Source: Pelagibius sp050330205 | Lineage (GTDB): Bacteria > Pseudomonadota > Alphaproteobacteria > Kiloniellales > Kiloniellaceae | Assembly: GCA_050330205.1 (NCBI GenBank) | Contig: JBHJOA010000007.1 | Coordinates: 1 to 64,000 of the forward strand | Length of the DNA: 64,000 bases | Reading direction: 5' to 3' | Shown: positions 38,086 through 47,460 of the stretch, in pieces | Layout: each line of letters opens with the position of its first letter | Position numbering within the stretch: position 1 is the first letter of the stretch | The notes under the pieces: generated by a model | Database searches by the model: none | What the model was told of the DNA's origin: nothing | The model's input: the letters and a program-made list of their open reading frames with translations, nothing else | Position numbers and translations under genes: made by a program

Positions 38086-38868
38086 TTGCTGTTGACCCGC
38101 ATCATTTCGTCGGCGGTGCTGGCGCCGCTGATCCTCCTCGTCGTCTATGCCGGCGGCCTCTGGATGGTCGGCCTGGTGGTGCTGGCCGGCGGGCTGATGG
38201 CCTGGGAGTGGACGCGGCTCTGCGGTGCCGGGCAGGGCGCCGCGGGAAGCGCCGTCGCCGTCGCGGTGCTGGCCGGCGCGCCGCTGATCTTCGCCCTGGC
38301 GAGCCCCGGCTATGCCGTGGCGGCGCTGCTGCTGGGCGCCGTTGCCGCCGCCGCCGCCGAGCGCCCGTCGCGCCCGCGCGCGGCCCCCTGGATCGGCCTT
38401 GGCAGCCTCTACATCGGCCTCGCCTGCCTGGCCCTGCTGTGGCTGCGCGAACTGCCCGGCCAGGGCCGCGACCTGGTGTTCTGGCTGCTGGCGGTGGTCT
38501 GGGCGACCGACATCGGCGCCTATTTCGCCGGCCGCGGCATCGGCGGGCCGAAGCTGGCGCCGCGCATCAGCCCCAACAAGACCTGGGCCGGTCTCGTCGG
38601 CGGTGCCCTCTGCGCCGGCCTCGTCGGCGTCGCCGCCGCCGCCTTCCTCGGAAGCAGCGCCATGCTGCTGGTGGTCGGCGGCATGGTGCTGGCGGTGGTT
38701 GCCCAGGGCGGCGACCTTCTGGAATCCTGGTGCAAGCGGCGCTTCGGCGTGAAGGATTCAGGTCACATCATCCCCGGACATGGTGGTATCCTCGACCGCG
38801 TGGACGGATTGCTCGCGGTGTTGCCGGTGGCCTTCCTCTATTTCTGGGTAGTGAGGGAATCGATCTGA
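38086..38868 (+). CDS. cdsA: Phosphatidate cytidylyltransferase
   Basis: 260 residues with a proposed TTG start at 38086 (LLTRIISSAVLAP); no ATG fits. Multi-pass membrane enzyme making CDP-diacylglycerol. The C-terminal signature is intact: SPNKTWAGLVGGALCAG and KRRFGVKDSGHIIPGHGGILDRVDGLL. It ends two bases before the dxr ATG. Confidence 0.94.
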   Translation: MLLTRIISSAVLAPLILLVVYAGGLWMVGLVVLAGGLMAWEWTRLCGAGQGAAGSAVAVAVLAGAPLIFALASPGYAVAALLLGAVAAAAAERPSRPRAAPWIGLGSLYIGLACLALLWLRELPGQGRDLVFWLLAVVWATDIGAYFAGRGIGGPKLAPRISPNKTWAGLVGGALCAGLVGVAAAAFLGSSAMLLVVGGMVLAVVAQGGDLLESWCKRRFGVKDSGHIIPGHGGILDRVDGLLAVLPVAFLYFWVVRESI

Positions 38869-38870
38869 CA

Positions 38871-40073
38871 ATGACCCTGGCGTCGACCTCGACGAACGCG
38901 GCCGCGCAGCCGCGCCGGCTGACCATCCTCGGGTCGACCGGCTCGATCGGCTGCAGCACGCTGGACCTGGTCGAACGCAATCCCGAGGCCTTCGAGGTCG
39001 AGGCGCTGACCGCCAACCGCTCGGTGGCGCGCCTGGCCATGCAGGCCAAGCGCTTCGGGGCCCGCCTCGCCGTGGTCGCCGACGAGGCCGCCTACGGCGA
39101 TCTCAAGGAGGCCCTCGGCGGCACCGGCATCGAGGTGGCCGCCGGAGCGCAGGCGGTGGCGGAGGCGGCGGCGCGGCCGAGCGACTGGGTAATGGCCGCC
39201 ATCGTCGGCGCCGCCGGGCTGGAGCCGACGCTCTCGGCGATCCGCCAGGGCACCGTCATCGGCCTCGCCAACAAGGAAACCCTGGTCTGCGCCGGCAGCC
39301 TGATGACCGCCGAGGTGCGGCGCTGCGGCGCGCAGCTGCTGCCCGTGGATTCCGAGCACAACGCGATCTTCCAGGTGCTCGACCTGGAGCGTCCGGAGAG
39401 CGTCGACCGCCTGGTCCTGACCGCTTCCGGCGGCCCCTTCCGCAGCTTCAGCCGGGCCGACATGGCGGCCGTCACGCCGGCCCAGGCGGTGGCGCATCCG
39501 AACTGGGACATGGGCGCCAAGATCTCGGTCGACTCGGCGACCATGATGAACAAGGGCCTGGAGCTCATCGAGGCCCACTTCCTGTTCGACATGCCGGAGC
39601 CGAGGATCGACATCCTGGTGCATCCGGAGTCGGTCATCCACTCCATGGTCGCCTATGTCGACGGCTCGGTGCTGGCCCAGCTCGGCCAGCCCGACATGCG
39701 CACGCCGATCGCCTACGCCCTGGCGTGGCCGGATCGCATGACGACCCCGGTGGAGCGGCTCGACCTCGCGGCTATCGGCCGGCTCACCTTCGAGCCGCCC
39801 GACGACCTGCGCTTCCCCTGCCTGGCCCTGGCGCGCGCCGCCCTGCGTGCCGGCGGCACCGCGCCGATCACCCTCAACGCCGCCAACGAGGAGGCGGTGG
39901 CCGCCTTCCTGGCCGGCCGGCTCGGCTTCCTGGAGATCCCGGAGATCGTCGAGCGCGCCCTGGAGGCCCACCCGTCGGTGGCGCTGACCTGCCTGGAGGA
40001 AGTGGAGGCGGCCGACGGCCTCGCCCGGCGGACCGCCCGCGGCCTGCTCGAGGCCCGCGCGCCGGCCCGCTGA
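38871..40073 (+). CDS. dxr: 1-deoxy-D-xylulose 5-phosphate reductoisomerase
   Basis: 400 residues from MTLASTSTNAAA. The second enzyme of the MEP isoprenoid pathway, producing MEP with NADPH. NADPH-binding LTILGSTGSIGCSTLDLV, metal-site PVDSEHNAIFQ and ASGGPFR, and NWDMGAKISVDSATMMNKGLE are all present. Frames upstream of 38871 belong to cdsA. Its product pathway supplies the isoprenyl chain for uppS, two genes earlier. Confidence 0.96.
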   Translation: MTLASTSTNAAAQPRRLTILGSTGSIGCSTLDLVERNPEAFEVEALTANRSVARLAMQAKRFGARLAVVADEAAYGDLKEALGGTGIEVAAGAQAVAEAAARPSDWVMAAIVGAAGLEPTLSAIRQGTVIGLANKETLVCAGSLMTAEVRRCGAQLLPVDSEHNAIFQVLDLERPESVDRLVLTASGGPFRSFSRADMAAVTPAQAVAHPNWDMGAKISVDSATMMNKGLELIEAHFLFDMPEPRIDILVHPESVIHSMVAYVDGSVLAQLGQPDMRTPIAYALAWPDRMTTPVERLDLAAIGRLTFEPPDDLRFPCLALARAALRAGGTAPITLNAANEEAVAAFLAGRLGFLEIPEIVERALEAHPSVALTCLEEVEAADGLARRTARGLLEARAPAR

Positions 40074-40269
40074 GCCCCCTGGCAGGGGCCGCGCAGACCC
40101 CCTATGTATCCTTTCTTTGGTAACGCTTTTGCGGTATTTAGCTGGGGTCGCTTCGGGTCTTCGAAGACACGGAAATCGAGACGCGCCGGAATGCGGCAGC
40201 ATCTCCGCGGGGGCCATGGCAGACCGCGATCACATTCTGAGACATAACTTTAGGATTGCGCTGTAAAGC

Positions 40270-41406
40270 ATGGAACTTTCTGGTGGACTTTACGGCTTCG
40301 GCCTGCCGTTCCTGGCCGTGCTCACGGCCCTGGTCTTCGTTCACGAACTCGGCCACTACCTGGTGGCCCGGTGGAACGGCGTGCGGGTCGAGGTGTTTTC
40401 GATCGGCTTCGGGCCGGAGATCTTCGGCTGGAACGACCGCACCGGCACGCGCTGGAAGTTCAGCCTGATTCCGCTGGGCGGCTACGTGAAGTTCTTCGGC
40501 GACGCCAACGCCGCCAGCATGCCGGCCGAGGGCGCCGCGCAGATGAGCGAGTCCGACCGCGCCGTCTCCTTCCCGCACAAGCGGCTGGGCCAGCGTGCCG
40601 CCATCGTCGCCGCCGGGCCGATCGCCAACTTCGCCTTCGCGATCGTGCTTCTGGCCGGCCTCTTCAGCATCATCGGCCAGCCCTTCACGCCGGCCGTCGT
40701 CGGTTCGGTGGTCGAGGGATCGGCGGCCGAGGCGGGCGGCTTCCAGCCGGGCGACGAGGTGGTCGCGGTCAACGGCACGACGGTTGCGCGTTTTGAGGAA
40801 CTGCAACGCATAGTCGCATTGCGGCCTGACGAAACCCTGCGCTTCTCGGTGCTGCGAGACGGCATGCGCGTGGAACTGGTGGCGACGCCGGCACGGGTGG
40901 TGCGCGACAACGGCCTCGGCGAGGAGGCCGAGGTGGGGCAGCTCGGTATTCAGCGCAGCGGTGCCGACTATGCCCGCCACGACCCGCTCACCGCCGTCTG
41001 GCAGGCCACCCGCGAAACCGTCGGCATCATCGATCAGACCTTCACGGCGCTCGGCCAGATCGTCCGTGGCGCCCGCGGCACCGACGAACTGGGCGGGCCG
41101 ATCCGCATCGCCCAGATCTCCGGGCAGGCGGCCGAACTGGGCGTCGCCACGGTGATCTACTTCGCCGCGGTGTTGTCGATCAACCTCGGCCTGATCAATC
41201 TTTTCCCGGTACCGATGCTCGACGGCGGCCATCTGCTGTTCTACGCGGTCGAGGCGGTACGGGGCCGCCCGCTTGGGGAAAGGGCGCAAGAATACGGTTT
41301 CCGGATCGGTCTGGCTCTGGTATTGACCTTGATGGTCTTCGTGACCTGGAACGATCTTCTGCGGATCGACGGTTTAGTGAATTTCGTCAAAGGCCTGGTC
41401 ACTTAG
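40270..41406 (+). CDS. rseP: Site-2 protease RseP
   Basis: 378 residues, intramembrane zinc metalloprotease. Active site HELGH (H25-H29) in the first membrane helix and the third ligand in LFPVPMLDGGH (D318) near the C terminus. One PDZ domain is seen in the middle (VVGSVVEGSAAEAGGFQPGDEVVAVNG). In E. coli it cuts the anti-sigma factor RseA. It is preceded by a 196-base gap after dxr, which may hold a promoter, and followed by bamA. Confidence 0.95.
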   Translation: MELSGGLYGFGLPFLAVLTALVFVHELGHYLVARWNGVRVEVFSIGFGPEIFGWNDRTGTRWKFSLIPLGGYVKFFGDANAASMPAEGAAQMSESDRAVSFPHKRLGQRAAIVAAGPIANFAFAIVLLAGLFSIIGQPFTPAVVGSVVEGSAAEAGGFQPGDEVVAVNGTTVARFEELQRIVALRPDETLRFSVLRDGMRVELVATPARVVRDNGLGEEAEVGQLGIQRSGADYARHDPLTAVWQATRETVGIIDQTFTALGQIVRGARGTDELGGPIRIAQISGQAAELGVATVIYFAAVLSINLGLINLFPVPMLDGGHLLFYAVEAVRGRPLGERAQEYGFRIGLALVLTLMVFVTWNDLLRIDGLVNFVKGLVT

Positions 41407-41444
41407 GACAACGCACCGGGGCCACGGGGGAAGGATAGGGGAAC

Positions 41445-43745
41445 GTGTTTCGCGGACGGTTGCTCGTCGTCGTCTTGGCGTATCTGCTGTCCGGCGCAGC
41501 TTGGCTTTCACTTCCAACTGAAACCTACGCGCAGACGCTCCTCTCGGGGGGACGCATCGAGTCGATCCGCGTCGAGGGCATCCAGCGCATCGAAGCGGCG
41601 ACGGTACGCTCCTACATGCGGGTCAATCCCGGCGACCCCTTCGATCCGGTGCGCCTCGACGACTCCCTGAAGAACCTCTTCGCCACCGGCCTCTTCGCCG
41701 ACGTGCGGCTGGACCGCGAGGGCGACGTGCTGGTCGTGGTGGTGGCCGAGAATCCCATCGTCAACCGCATCGCCTTCGAGGGCAACCGGCGCCTCGACGA
41801 CGAAACGCTGGAGCAGGAGATCGAGCTGCGCCCGCGCGTGGTCTTCACGCGCACCAAGGTGCAGAGCGACACCAACCGTATCCTCGAGATTTACCGGCGC
41901 TCCGGCCGCTTCGCCGCCACCGTCGAGCCCAAGGTCATCCAGCTCGAGCAGAACCGCGTCGATCTCGCTTTCGAGATCAACGAAGGGCCGGTCACCTCGA
42001 TCCGCTCCATCAATTTCATCGGCAATCGGGAGTTCTCGGACTCGACGCTGCGCGACGAGGTGACGACCGTCGAGGCGTCGTTCTGGAATTTCTTCACCAG
42101 CGCCGACACCTACGACCCCGACCGCCTGACCTTCGACCGCGAGCTGCTGCGCCGGTTCTACCTGAACCAGGGCTACGCCGATTTCCGGGTCGTCTCGGTG
42201 GTCGCGGAGCTGACGCCCGACCAGCAGGACTTCATCGTCACCTTCACGGTGGAGGAGGGGCCGCGCTACCGCTTCGGCGCGATCGGCCTGCAGACGACCC
42301 TGCGCAACCTCGATCCGGAGATCCTGCGTGGGCAGCTGACGACCGAGGAAGGCGACTGGTACGACGCCAGCGAAGTCGACAAGACCATCGAAATCCTGAC
42401 CGATGCCGTCGGCGACCTCGGCTATGCCTTCGTCGACGTGCGTCCGCGCGTGCAACGCGACCGTGACAACCTGACCATCGACATCGTCTTCGACATCCAG
42501 GAAGGTCCGAAGGTCTTCGTCGAACGCATCGACATCGAGGGCAACACCCGCACGCTCGACCGTGTCATCCGGCGCGAGTTCTTCCTGGTCGAAGGCGACG
42601 CCTTCAACACTTCCAAGCTGCGCCGTTCGCGCCAGCGCGTGCAGAACCTCGGATTCTTCCGGACGGTCACCGTCGAGAACGAGCCCGGCAGCGCCCCGGA
42701 CCGTACCATCGTCAAGGTGGACGTGGAGGAACAGTCTACCGGCGACGTCACCTTCGGCGCCGGTTTCTCCTCCGCCAACGGCCCGATCGGCAACATCGGG
42801 CTGCGCGAGCGCAATTTGCTCGGGCGTGGCCAGGACATTCGAGCCAGCTTCACCCTGGCGGGCGAAGCTTCCCAGCTCGACTTCAGCTTCACCGAGCCCT
42901 ACTTCCTCGATCGCGACCTCTCGGCCGGCATCGATCTCTACCGCACCACCAACAACCGACGCAGCCAGAGTTCCTTCGAGGAGGAGCGCCTCGGCGGCTC
43001 GCTGCGCGCCGGCTTCGACATCTTCGAGAACCTGCGCAATGTCGTCCGCTACACCTTCGAGAACCGCGACATCACCAATATCAAGAGCGGCGCTTCCCTC
43101 CTGGTCCGTTCCGAGAGGGGCGATACGCTGCGCTCCGGCGTCAGCAACGAGCTCATCTACGATACCCGCGACTCGCGGTTCGACCCGCGCGAGGGCTTCA
43201 TCACCAGCCTTCGCACCGAGTTCTTCGGACTGGGCGGCGACGTGACCTTCGTTCGTGCCTCGGCGTCCGCCGGCTACTACTATCCGATTTCCGACGACTG
43301 GACCCTCAGCGTGCGCGGCACCGGCGGCACCATGATGGGCGTCGGCGACGACACGCGGATTTCCGACCGTTTCTTCAAGGGCGGCGGCTCGCCCCGCGGG
43401 TTCGAGTACGGCGGCATCGGTCCGCGCGACGCCGACACCAACGACGCGCTGGGCGGCAAGAACTTCTACACCGGCACCGTCGAGGCCTCGTTCCCCATCG
43501 AACTGCCGTTCGACGTGGATATCCGCGGCCGTTTCTTCACCGATGTCGGTGCGGCCTGGTCCATCGACGACAACAGCATCCCCGTCACGGTGCAGGATTC
43601 CAGTTCTCCCCGCGTGACCGTGGGCACCGGCATTTCCTGGAACTCGCCGTTCGGCCCGTTGGAATTCGATCTCGGCATCGCCATCGTGAAAGAAGACTTC
43701 GACGAGACCGAGATCTTCAGCTTCAGCTTCGGAACGCAATTTTAG
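41445..43745 (+). CDS. bamA: Outer membrane protein assembly factor BamA
   Basis: 766 residues, GTG start at 41445 with AAGGATAGGGG ahead. Signal peptide MFRGRLLVVVLAYLLSGAAW, then five POTRA repeats (about 35-430) and a C-terminal 16-strand beta-barrel with the lid-loop motif GGGSPRGFEYGG (canonical VRGF equivalent PRGF). It ends SFSFGTQF with the C-terminal Phe typical of barrels. Central subunit of the BAM complex. The order rseP-bamA-ompH-lpxD is highly conserved. Confidence 0.97.
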   Translation: MFRGRLLVVVLAYLLSGAAWLSLPTETYAQTLLSGGRIESIRVEGIQRIEAATVRSYMRVNPGDPFDPVRLDDSLKNLFATGLFADVRLDREGDVLVVVVAENPIVNRIAFEGNRRLDDETLEQEIELRPRVVFTRTKVQSDTNRILEIYRRSGRFAATVEPKVIQLEQNRVDLAFEINEGPVTSIRSINFIGNREFSDSTLRDEVTTVEASFWNFFTSADTYDPDRLTFDRELLRRFYLNQGYADFRVVSVVAELTPDQQDFIVTFTVEEGPRYRFGAIGLQTTLRNLDPEILRGQLTTEEGDWYDASEVDKTIEILTDAVGDLGYAFVDVRPRVQRDRDNLTIDIVFDIQEGPKVFVERIDIEGNTRTLDRVIRREFFLVEGDAFNTSKLRRSRQRVQNLGFFRTVTVENEPGSAPDRTIVKVDVEEQSTGDVTFGAGFSSANGPIGNIGLRERNLLGRGQDIRASFTLAGEASQLDFSFTEPYFLDRDLSAGIDLYRTTNNRRSQSSFEEERLGGSLRAGFDIFENLRNVVRYTFENRDITNIKSGASLLVRSERGDTLRSGVSNELIYDTRDSRFDPREGFITSLRTEFFGLGGDVTFVRASASAGYYYPISDDWTLSVRGTGGTMMGVGDDTRISDRFFKGGGSPRGFEYGGIGPRDADTNDALGGKNFYTGTVEASFPIELPFDVDIRGRFFTDVGAAWSIDDNSIPVTVQDSSSPRVTVGTGISWNSPFGPLEFDLGIAIVKEDFDETEIFSFSFGTQF

Positions 43746-43750
43746 ATCCG

Positions 43751-44314
43751 ATGAGACAGCTTCGCCGCTGGCCGATCTGCCTTGCCGCAGGCCTTATGGT
43801 GCTGGCGGCCATGGCGGTGCCGGTGCGCGCGCAGCTGGAAACGCCCCCGATCGTCGGTATCATCGACATCCAGGGGGTACTGCGCGAGTCGCTCGCGGTT
43901 CAGGCGTTGTCGCGCGAAGTCGAGGAGCTTCGCGCCGCCACGCAGGACGAGCTGGTGGCCCGCGAGGAGGCCCTGCGGGCCGCCGATATCGACCTCGCCC
44001 AGCGCCGCGCGTCGCTGACGCCGGAAGCCTACGCCGAGGAGCGCGAGCGGCTGGAGGCGGAAGGCATCGACCTGCAGCGCCAGTTGCAGGAGCGTCGACG
44101 CGCGCTCGACCAGAGGTTCAGCCAGGGCATGGCCCAGGTACAGCAAGTGCTGCTGCAGATCGCCCAGGACATCGCGCGTGATAACAATCTGGATCTCGTA
44201 CTGGCCAAGACGACTGTTATTATCGTGCGGTCGGAGTTCGACTTCACCGCCGAGGCCCTGCGCCGGCTGAACGCCGAGCTGACGGAGATCACGCTGCCGC
44301 CGATACAGAACTGA
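43751..44314 (+). CDS. OmpH/Skp family periplasmic chaperone
   Basis: 187 residues. Signal peptide to about VRAQ (27). The body is a long charged helix pair (VEELRAATQDELVAREEALRAADIDLAQRR ... ERERLEAEGIDLQRQLQERRRALDQRF), matching the coiled-coil tentacles of Skp. It escorts unfolded outer-membrane proteins to BamA, the product of the gene just upstream (five-base gap). Confidence 0.92.
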   Translation: MRQLRRWPICLAAGLMVLAAMAVPVRAQLETPPIVGIIDIQGVLRESLAVQALSREVEELRAATQDELVAREEALRAADIDLAQRRASLTPEAYAEERERLEAEGIDLQRQLQERRRALDQRFSQGMAQVQQVLLQIAQDIARDNNLDLVLAKTTVIIVRSEFDFTAEALRRLNAELTEITLPPIQN

Positions 44315-44323
44315 AGGTGCCCG

Positions 44324-45358
44324 ATGGCCGATCCGAGATTCTTCGACAATGCGGGACCCTTTGCGCTGAACGACCTGGCCGCGATCGCCGGGGCCGGGCT
44401 GTCCGCCGGGGCCGACGGAGAGCGCCGGTTCTCCGATGTGGCTCCCCTGGACACCGCCGGGCCAAACGACGTCAGTTTCTTCGACAACCGGCGCTACCTG
44501 GCCCAGTTCCTGGAGAGCAGGGCGGGTGCCTGCATCGTCGCGCCGGAATTCGCCGAGCGGGCGCCGGAGGGGATGGTCCTGCTGCTCACCGAGAAGCCCT
44601 ACCGCGGCTATGCCAAGGTGGCCCAGGCATTCTACCCGCCGCCGCCGCCGCGCCCGGGCGTGCATCCCTCGGCCGTGGTGGATGCCGAGGCGAGCATCGG
44701 CGAGGGCAGCGAAGTGGGGCCGGGCGTGGCGATCGGCCGCGGCGCGCGCATCGGCCGCGCCTGCCGCATCGAGGCGAACAGCGTCATCGGCGAGTCGGTC
44801 ACGGTCGGCGACGGCACGGTGATCGGGCCCAACGTCTCGCTCGCCTTCTGCGAGATCGGCCGGGCCTGCCAGATCCACGCCGGGGCGCGGATCGGCACCC
44901 GGGGTTTCGGCTTCACCATGGATCCCGAGGGTTTCGTCGACGTGCCCCAGCTCGGCCGGGTCATCGTCGGCGACGGCGTCGAGATCGGCGCCAATACCAC
45001 CATAGACCGCGGCGCCGGGCCGGATACGGTGATCGGCGCCGGGGCGAAGATTGATAATCTCGTGCAGATCGGGCACAACGTGCGCATCGGTCGCGGCTGC
45101 GTGCTCGTGGCCCAGTCCGGGATTGCCGGCAGCACCGTCCTGCAGGACTTCGTCGCCGTCGCCGCACAGGCAGGCATCTCCGGGCATCTCAAGGTCGGCG
45201 CCGGCGCCCAGGTCGGCGCCAAGTCCGGCGTGATGCGTGACATCCCGGGCGGCATGTCCGTCCTCGGCAGCCCCGCGCGGCCGGCGCGGGAGTTTTTCCG
45301 GCTCTGTGCTTTGTGGGACCGGGAGTTGAAGGCAAGAGGCAAGAAGAAGGATGAATAA
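44324..45358 (+). CDS. lpxD: UDP-3-O-acylglucosamine N-acyltransferase LpxD
   Basis: 344 residues. N-terminal uridine-binding domain, then a left-handed parallel beta-helix built of hexapeptide repeats (for example IGEGSEVGPGVAIGRGARIG). The catalytic His is in VQIGHNVRIGRG. Third step of lipid A synthesis. It overlaps fabZ by eight bases. Confidence 0.96.
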   Translation: MADPRFFDNAGPFALNDLAAIAGAGLSAGADGERRFSDVAPLDTAGPNDVSFFDNRRYLAQFLESRAGACIVAPEFAERAPEGMVLLLTEKPYRGYAKVAQAFYPPPPPRPGVHPSAVVDAEASIGEGSEVGPGVAIGRGARIGRACRIEANSVIGESVTVGDGTVIGPNVSLAFCEIGRACQIHAGARIGTRGFGFTMDPEGFVDVPQLGRVIVGDGVEIGANTTIDRGAGPDTVIGAGAKIDNLVQIGHNVRIGRGCVLVAQSGIAGSTVLQDFVAVAAQAGISGHLKVGAGAQVGAKSGVMRDIPGGMSVLGSPARPAREFFRLCALWDRELKARGKKKDE

Positions 45359-45821
45359 AGAGAGCTCAGCGGAGCAGCGGGCCGCCCCGCTCAACGTGCA
45401 CGACATCATGGGGCTGCTGCCCCACCGCTATCCCTTCCTGATGATCGACCGTGTCGATGACATCGTCCTCGGCGAGAGCGCGGTGGGCACAAAGAACGTC
45501 ACCATCAACGAACCCTTTTTCCAAGGGCACTTTCCCGCGCAGGCGGTGATGCCCGGCGTGCTGATCGTCGAGGCGATGGCCCAGACCGCGGCCGCCCTGG
45601 TCATGTACACCCTCGGCGAGGAAGCCCACGGCAAGGTCGTCTACTTCATGTCGGTGGACGAGGCGCGCTTCCGCAAGCCGGTGGTGCCGGGCGATACCCT
45701 GAAGATCCACGTCACCCGCATCCAGAACCGGCGCAGCGTCTGGAAGTTCAAGGGCGAGGCCAAGGTCGAGGGCACCCTTGTCGCCAACGCGAGCTATTCC
45801 GCCATGATCATGGGTTACTGA
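45351..45821 (+). CDS. fabZ: 3-hydroxyacyl-ACP dehydratase FabZ
   Basis: 156 residues, hot-dog fold. HRYPFLMIDRVDD near the start, catalytic His in FFQGHFPAQAVMPGVL and Glu in LIVEAMAQTAAAL. It converts 3-hydroxyacyl-ACP to enoyl-ACP, competing with LpxA/LpxD for hydroxyacyl chains, which explains its place between lpxD and lpxA. The stop shares one base with the lpxA ATG (TGATG). Confidence 0.97.
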   Translation: MNKESSAEQRAAPLNVHDIMGLLPHRYPFLMIDRVDDIVLGESAVGTKNVTINEPFFQGHFPAQAVMPGVLIVEAMAQTAAALVMYTLGEEAHGKVVYFMSVDEARFRKPVVPGDTLKIHVTRIQNRRSVWKFKGEAKVEGTLVANASYSAMIMGY

Positions 45822-46612
45822 TGGCGGGCATCCATCCGACCGCCGTCGTCGATCCCGCCGCGAAGATCGGCGAAGGCTGCACCATCGGTCCCTACTGCGT
45901 GATCGGCCCGGAGGTCTCGCTTGCCGAGGGCGTCTGGCTGCACAGCCACGTGGTGATCGACGGGCGCACGACGGTCGGCGCGCGGACCAGGATCCATCCC
46001 TTCACCTCGCTCGGCCAGCCGCCGCAGGATCTGAAGTACAGGGGCGAACCCTCGGAGCTGCGCATCGGCAGCGACAACGTGATCCGCGAGCACGTCACCA
46101 TGAACCCCGGCACCGAGGGCGGCGGCATGGTGACCGAGGTCGGCAACAACTGCTTCATCATGCCCGGCAGCCATATCGCCCACGACTGCCGGCTCGGCAA
46201 CCACGTGATCCTGGCCAACAACGCCACCCTGGCCGGCCATGTGATCCTGGAGGACCACGTCATCATGGGCGGCCTCTCCGGCGCCCAGCAGTTCGTGCGC
46301 GTCGGCCGCGGCGCCATCATCGGCGCCATGGCCGGGGCCAAGAGCGACGTCATTCCTTACGGCATGGTGATGGGCCGGCCCGGCCAGCTGTCCGGGCTGA
46401 ACCTCATCGGCCTCAAGCGCGCGGGGGTCGACGGCAAGGAGATCCAGGCGCTGCTGAAAGCCTATGACGAGCTCTTCGGCGGCGCCGGCACCTTCGCCGA
46501 GCGTGTCGACTCGGTGGCCGCCAAGTACGGCGGGCGCGCCACCGTCGATGCGGTGATCGGCTTCCTGCGCGCCGAAACCTCGCGCCCCATCCTGCAGCCG
46601 GAAGAGGAGTGA
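45821..46612 (+). CDS. lpxA: UDP-N-acetylglucosamine acyltransferase LpxA
   Basis: 263 residues, hexapeptide beta-helix with C-terminal helical domain. It starts MAGIHPTAVVDPAAKIGEG; the catalytic histidine region is GSHIAHDCRLGNHV, and the C-terminal part contains NLIGLKRAGVDGKEIQAL. First step of lipid A synthesis. ATGA overlap with lpxI at 46610-46614. Confidence 0.97.
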   Translation: MAGIHPTAVVDPAAKIGEGCTIGPYCVIGPEVSLAEGVWLHSHVVIDGRTTVGARTRIHPFTSLGQPPQDLKYRGEPSELRIGSDNVIREHVTMNPGTEGGGMVTEVGNNCFIMPGSHIAHDCRLGNHVILANNATLAGHVILEDHVIMGGLSGAQQFVRVGRGAIIGAMAGAKSDVIPYGMVMGRPGQLSGLNLIGLKRAGVDGKEIQALLKAYDELFGGAGTFAERVDSVAAKYGGRATVDAVIGFLRAETSRPILQPEEE

Positions 46613-47460
46613 TGGCCGGGCCGCTCGGTATCGTCGCCGGCGGCGGTTCGCTTCCACGCCGGCTGGTGGACCACTGCAAGGACAGCGGGCGCGGCTGCTA
46701 CGTGGTCGCCATCGAGGGCCATACCGATCCCATAACCGTTCAGGACACCGACCACCTCTGGGTCCGCATCGGCCAGAGCGAGAAGGCGGTGCGCGCCCTG
46801 CAGGCGGCCGGCGCGCGCGACCTGGTGCTGGTCGGCGCCGTCAAGCGCCCCTCCATGACCGAACTGCGCCCCGACCGCATGACCTTCAAGTTCCTGGCGC
46901 GGGTCGGCTTCAACAGCCTCGGCGACGACGGCCTGCTCGGCGCCGTGGTGAAGGCCCTTGAGGCCGAGGGTTTCGTGCTGCACGGGGTCGAGGAGTTTCT
47001 GCACGACCTGCTGGCGGCGGAGGGCAACTTCGGCCGCCTCGAGCCCGACGCCGCGGCCTGGAACGATATCCGCCGCGGCATCGCCGTGGTGCGCGCCATG
47101 GGCGCCGCCGACGTCGGCCAGGCGACGGTGATCCAGGACGGCCTGGTGCTCGGCGTCGAGGCTCTGGAGGGCACCGACGCGCTGCTGCAGCGCTGCGGCC
47201 CGCTGCGCCGCGAGGGCCCGGGCGGCGTGCTGGTGAAGCTGCGCAAGCCGGGCCAGGAGCGCCGCGCCGACCTGCCGACCATCGGCGCCGCCACCGTCGA
47301 GGCGGCGGCGGCGGCCGGGCTGCGCGGCATCGCGGTGGAGGCCGGCGGCACCCTGGTGGTCGACGCCCCGGCGGTCACCGCTGCCGCCGACCGCTGCGGC
47401 ATCTTCATCGTCGGCATCCGGCCCGGGGCCGATACCGGCGCCGACACCGCCGCACGATGA
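46612..47460 (+). CDS. lpxI: UDP-2,3-diacylglucosamine pyrophosphatase LpxI
   Basis: 282 residues, starting MAGPLGIVAGGGSLPRRL (GTG one codon earlier is an alternative). LpxI (DUF1009) replaces LpxH in alphaproteobacteria and makes lipid X. Typical segments are VKRPSMTELRPDR, GDDGLLGAVVKALEAEGF, GQATVIQDGLVLGVEALEGTD, and the C-terminal GTLVVD. Four-base overlap with lpxB. Confidence 0.95.
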   Translation: MAGPLGIVAGGGSLPRRLVDHCKDSGRGCYVVAIEGHTDPITVQDTDHLWVRIGQSEKAVRALQAAGARDLVLVGAVKRPSMTELRPDRMTFKFLARVGFNSLGDDGLLGAVVKALEAEGFVLHGVEEFLHDLLAAEGNFGRLEPDAAAWNDIRRGIAVVRAMGAADVGQATVIQDGLVLGVEALEGTDALLQRCGPLRREGPGGVLVKLRKPGQERRADLPTIGAATVEAAAAAGLRGIAVEAGGTLVVDAPAVTAAADRCGIFIVGIRPGADTGADTAAR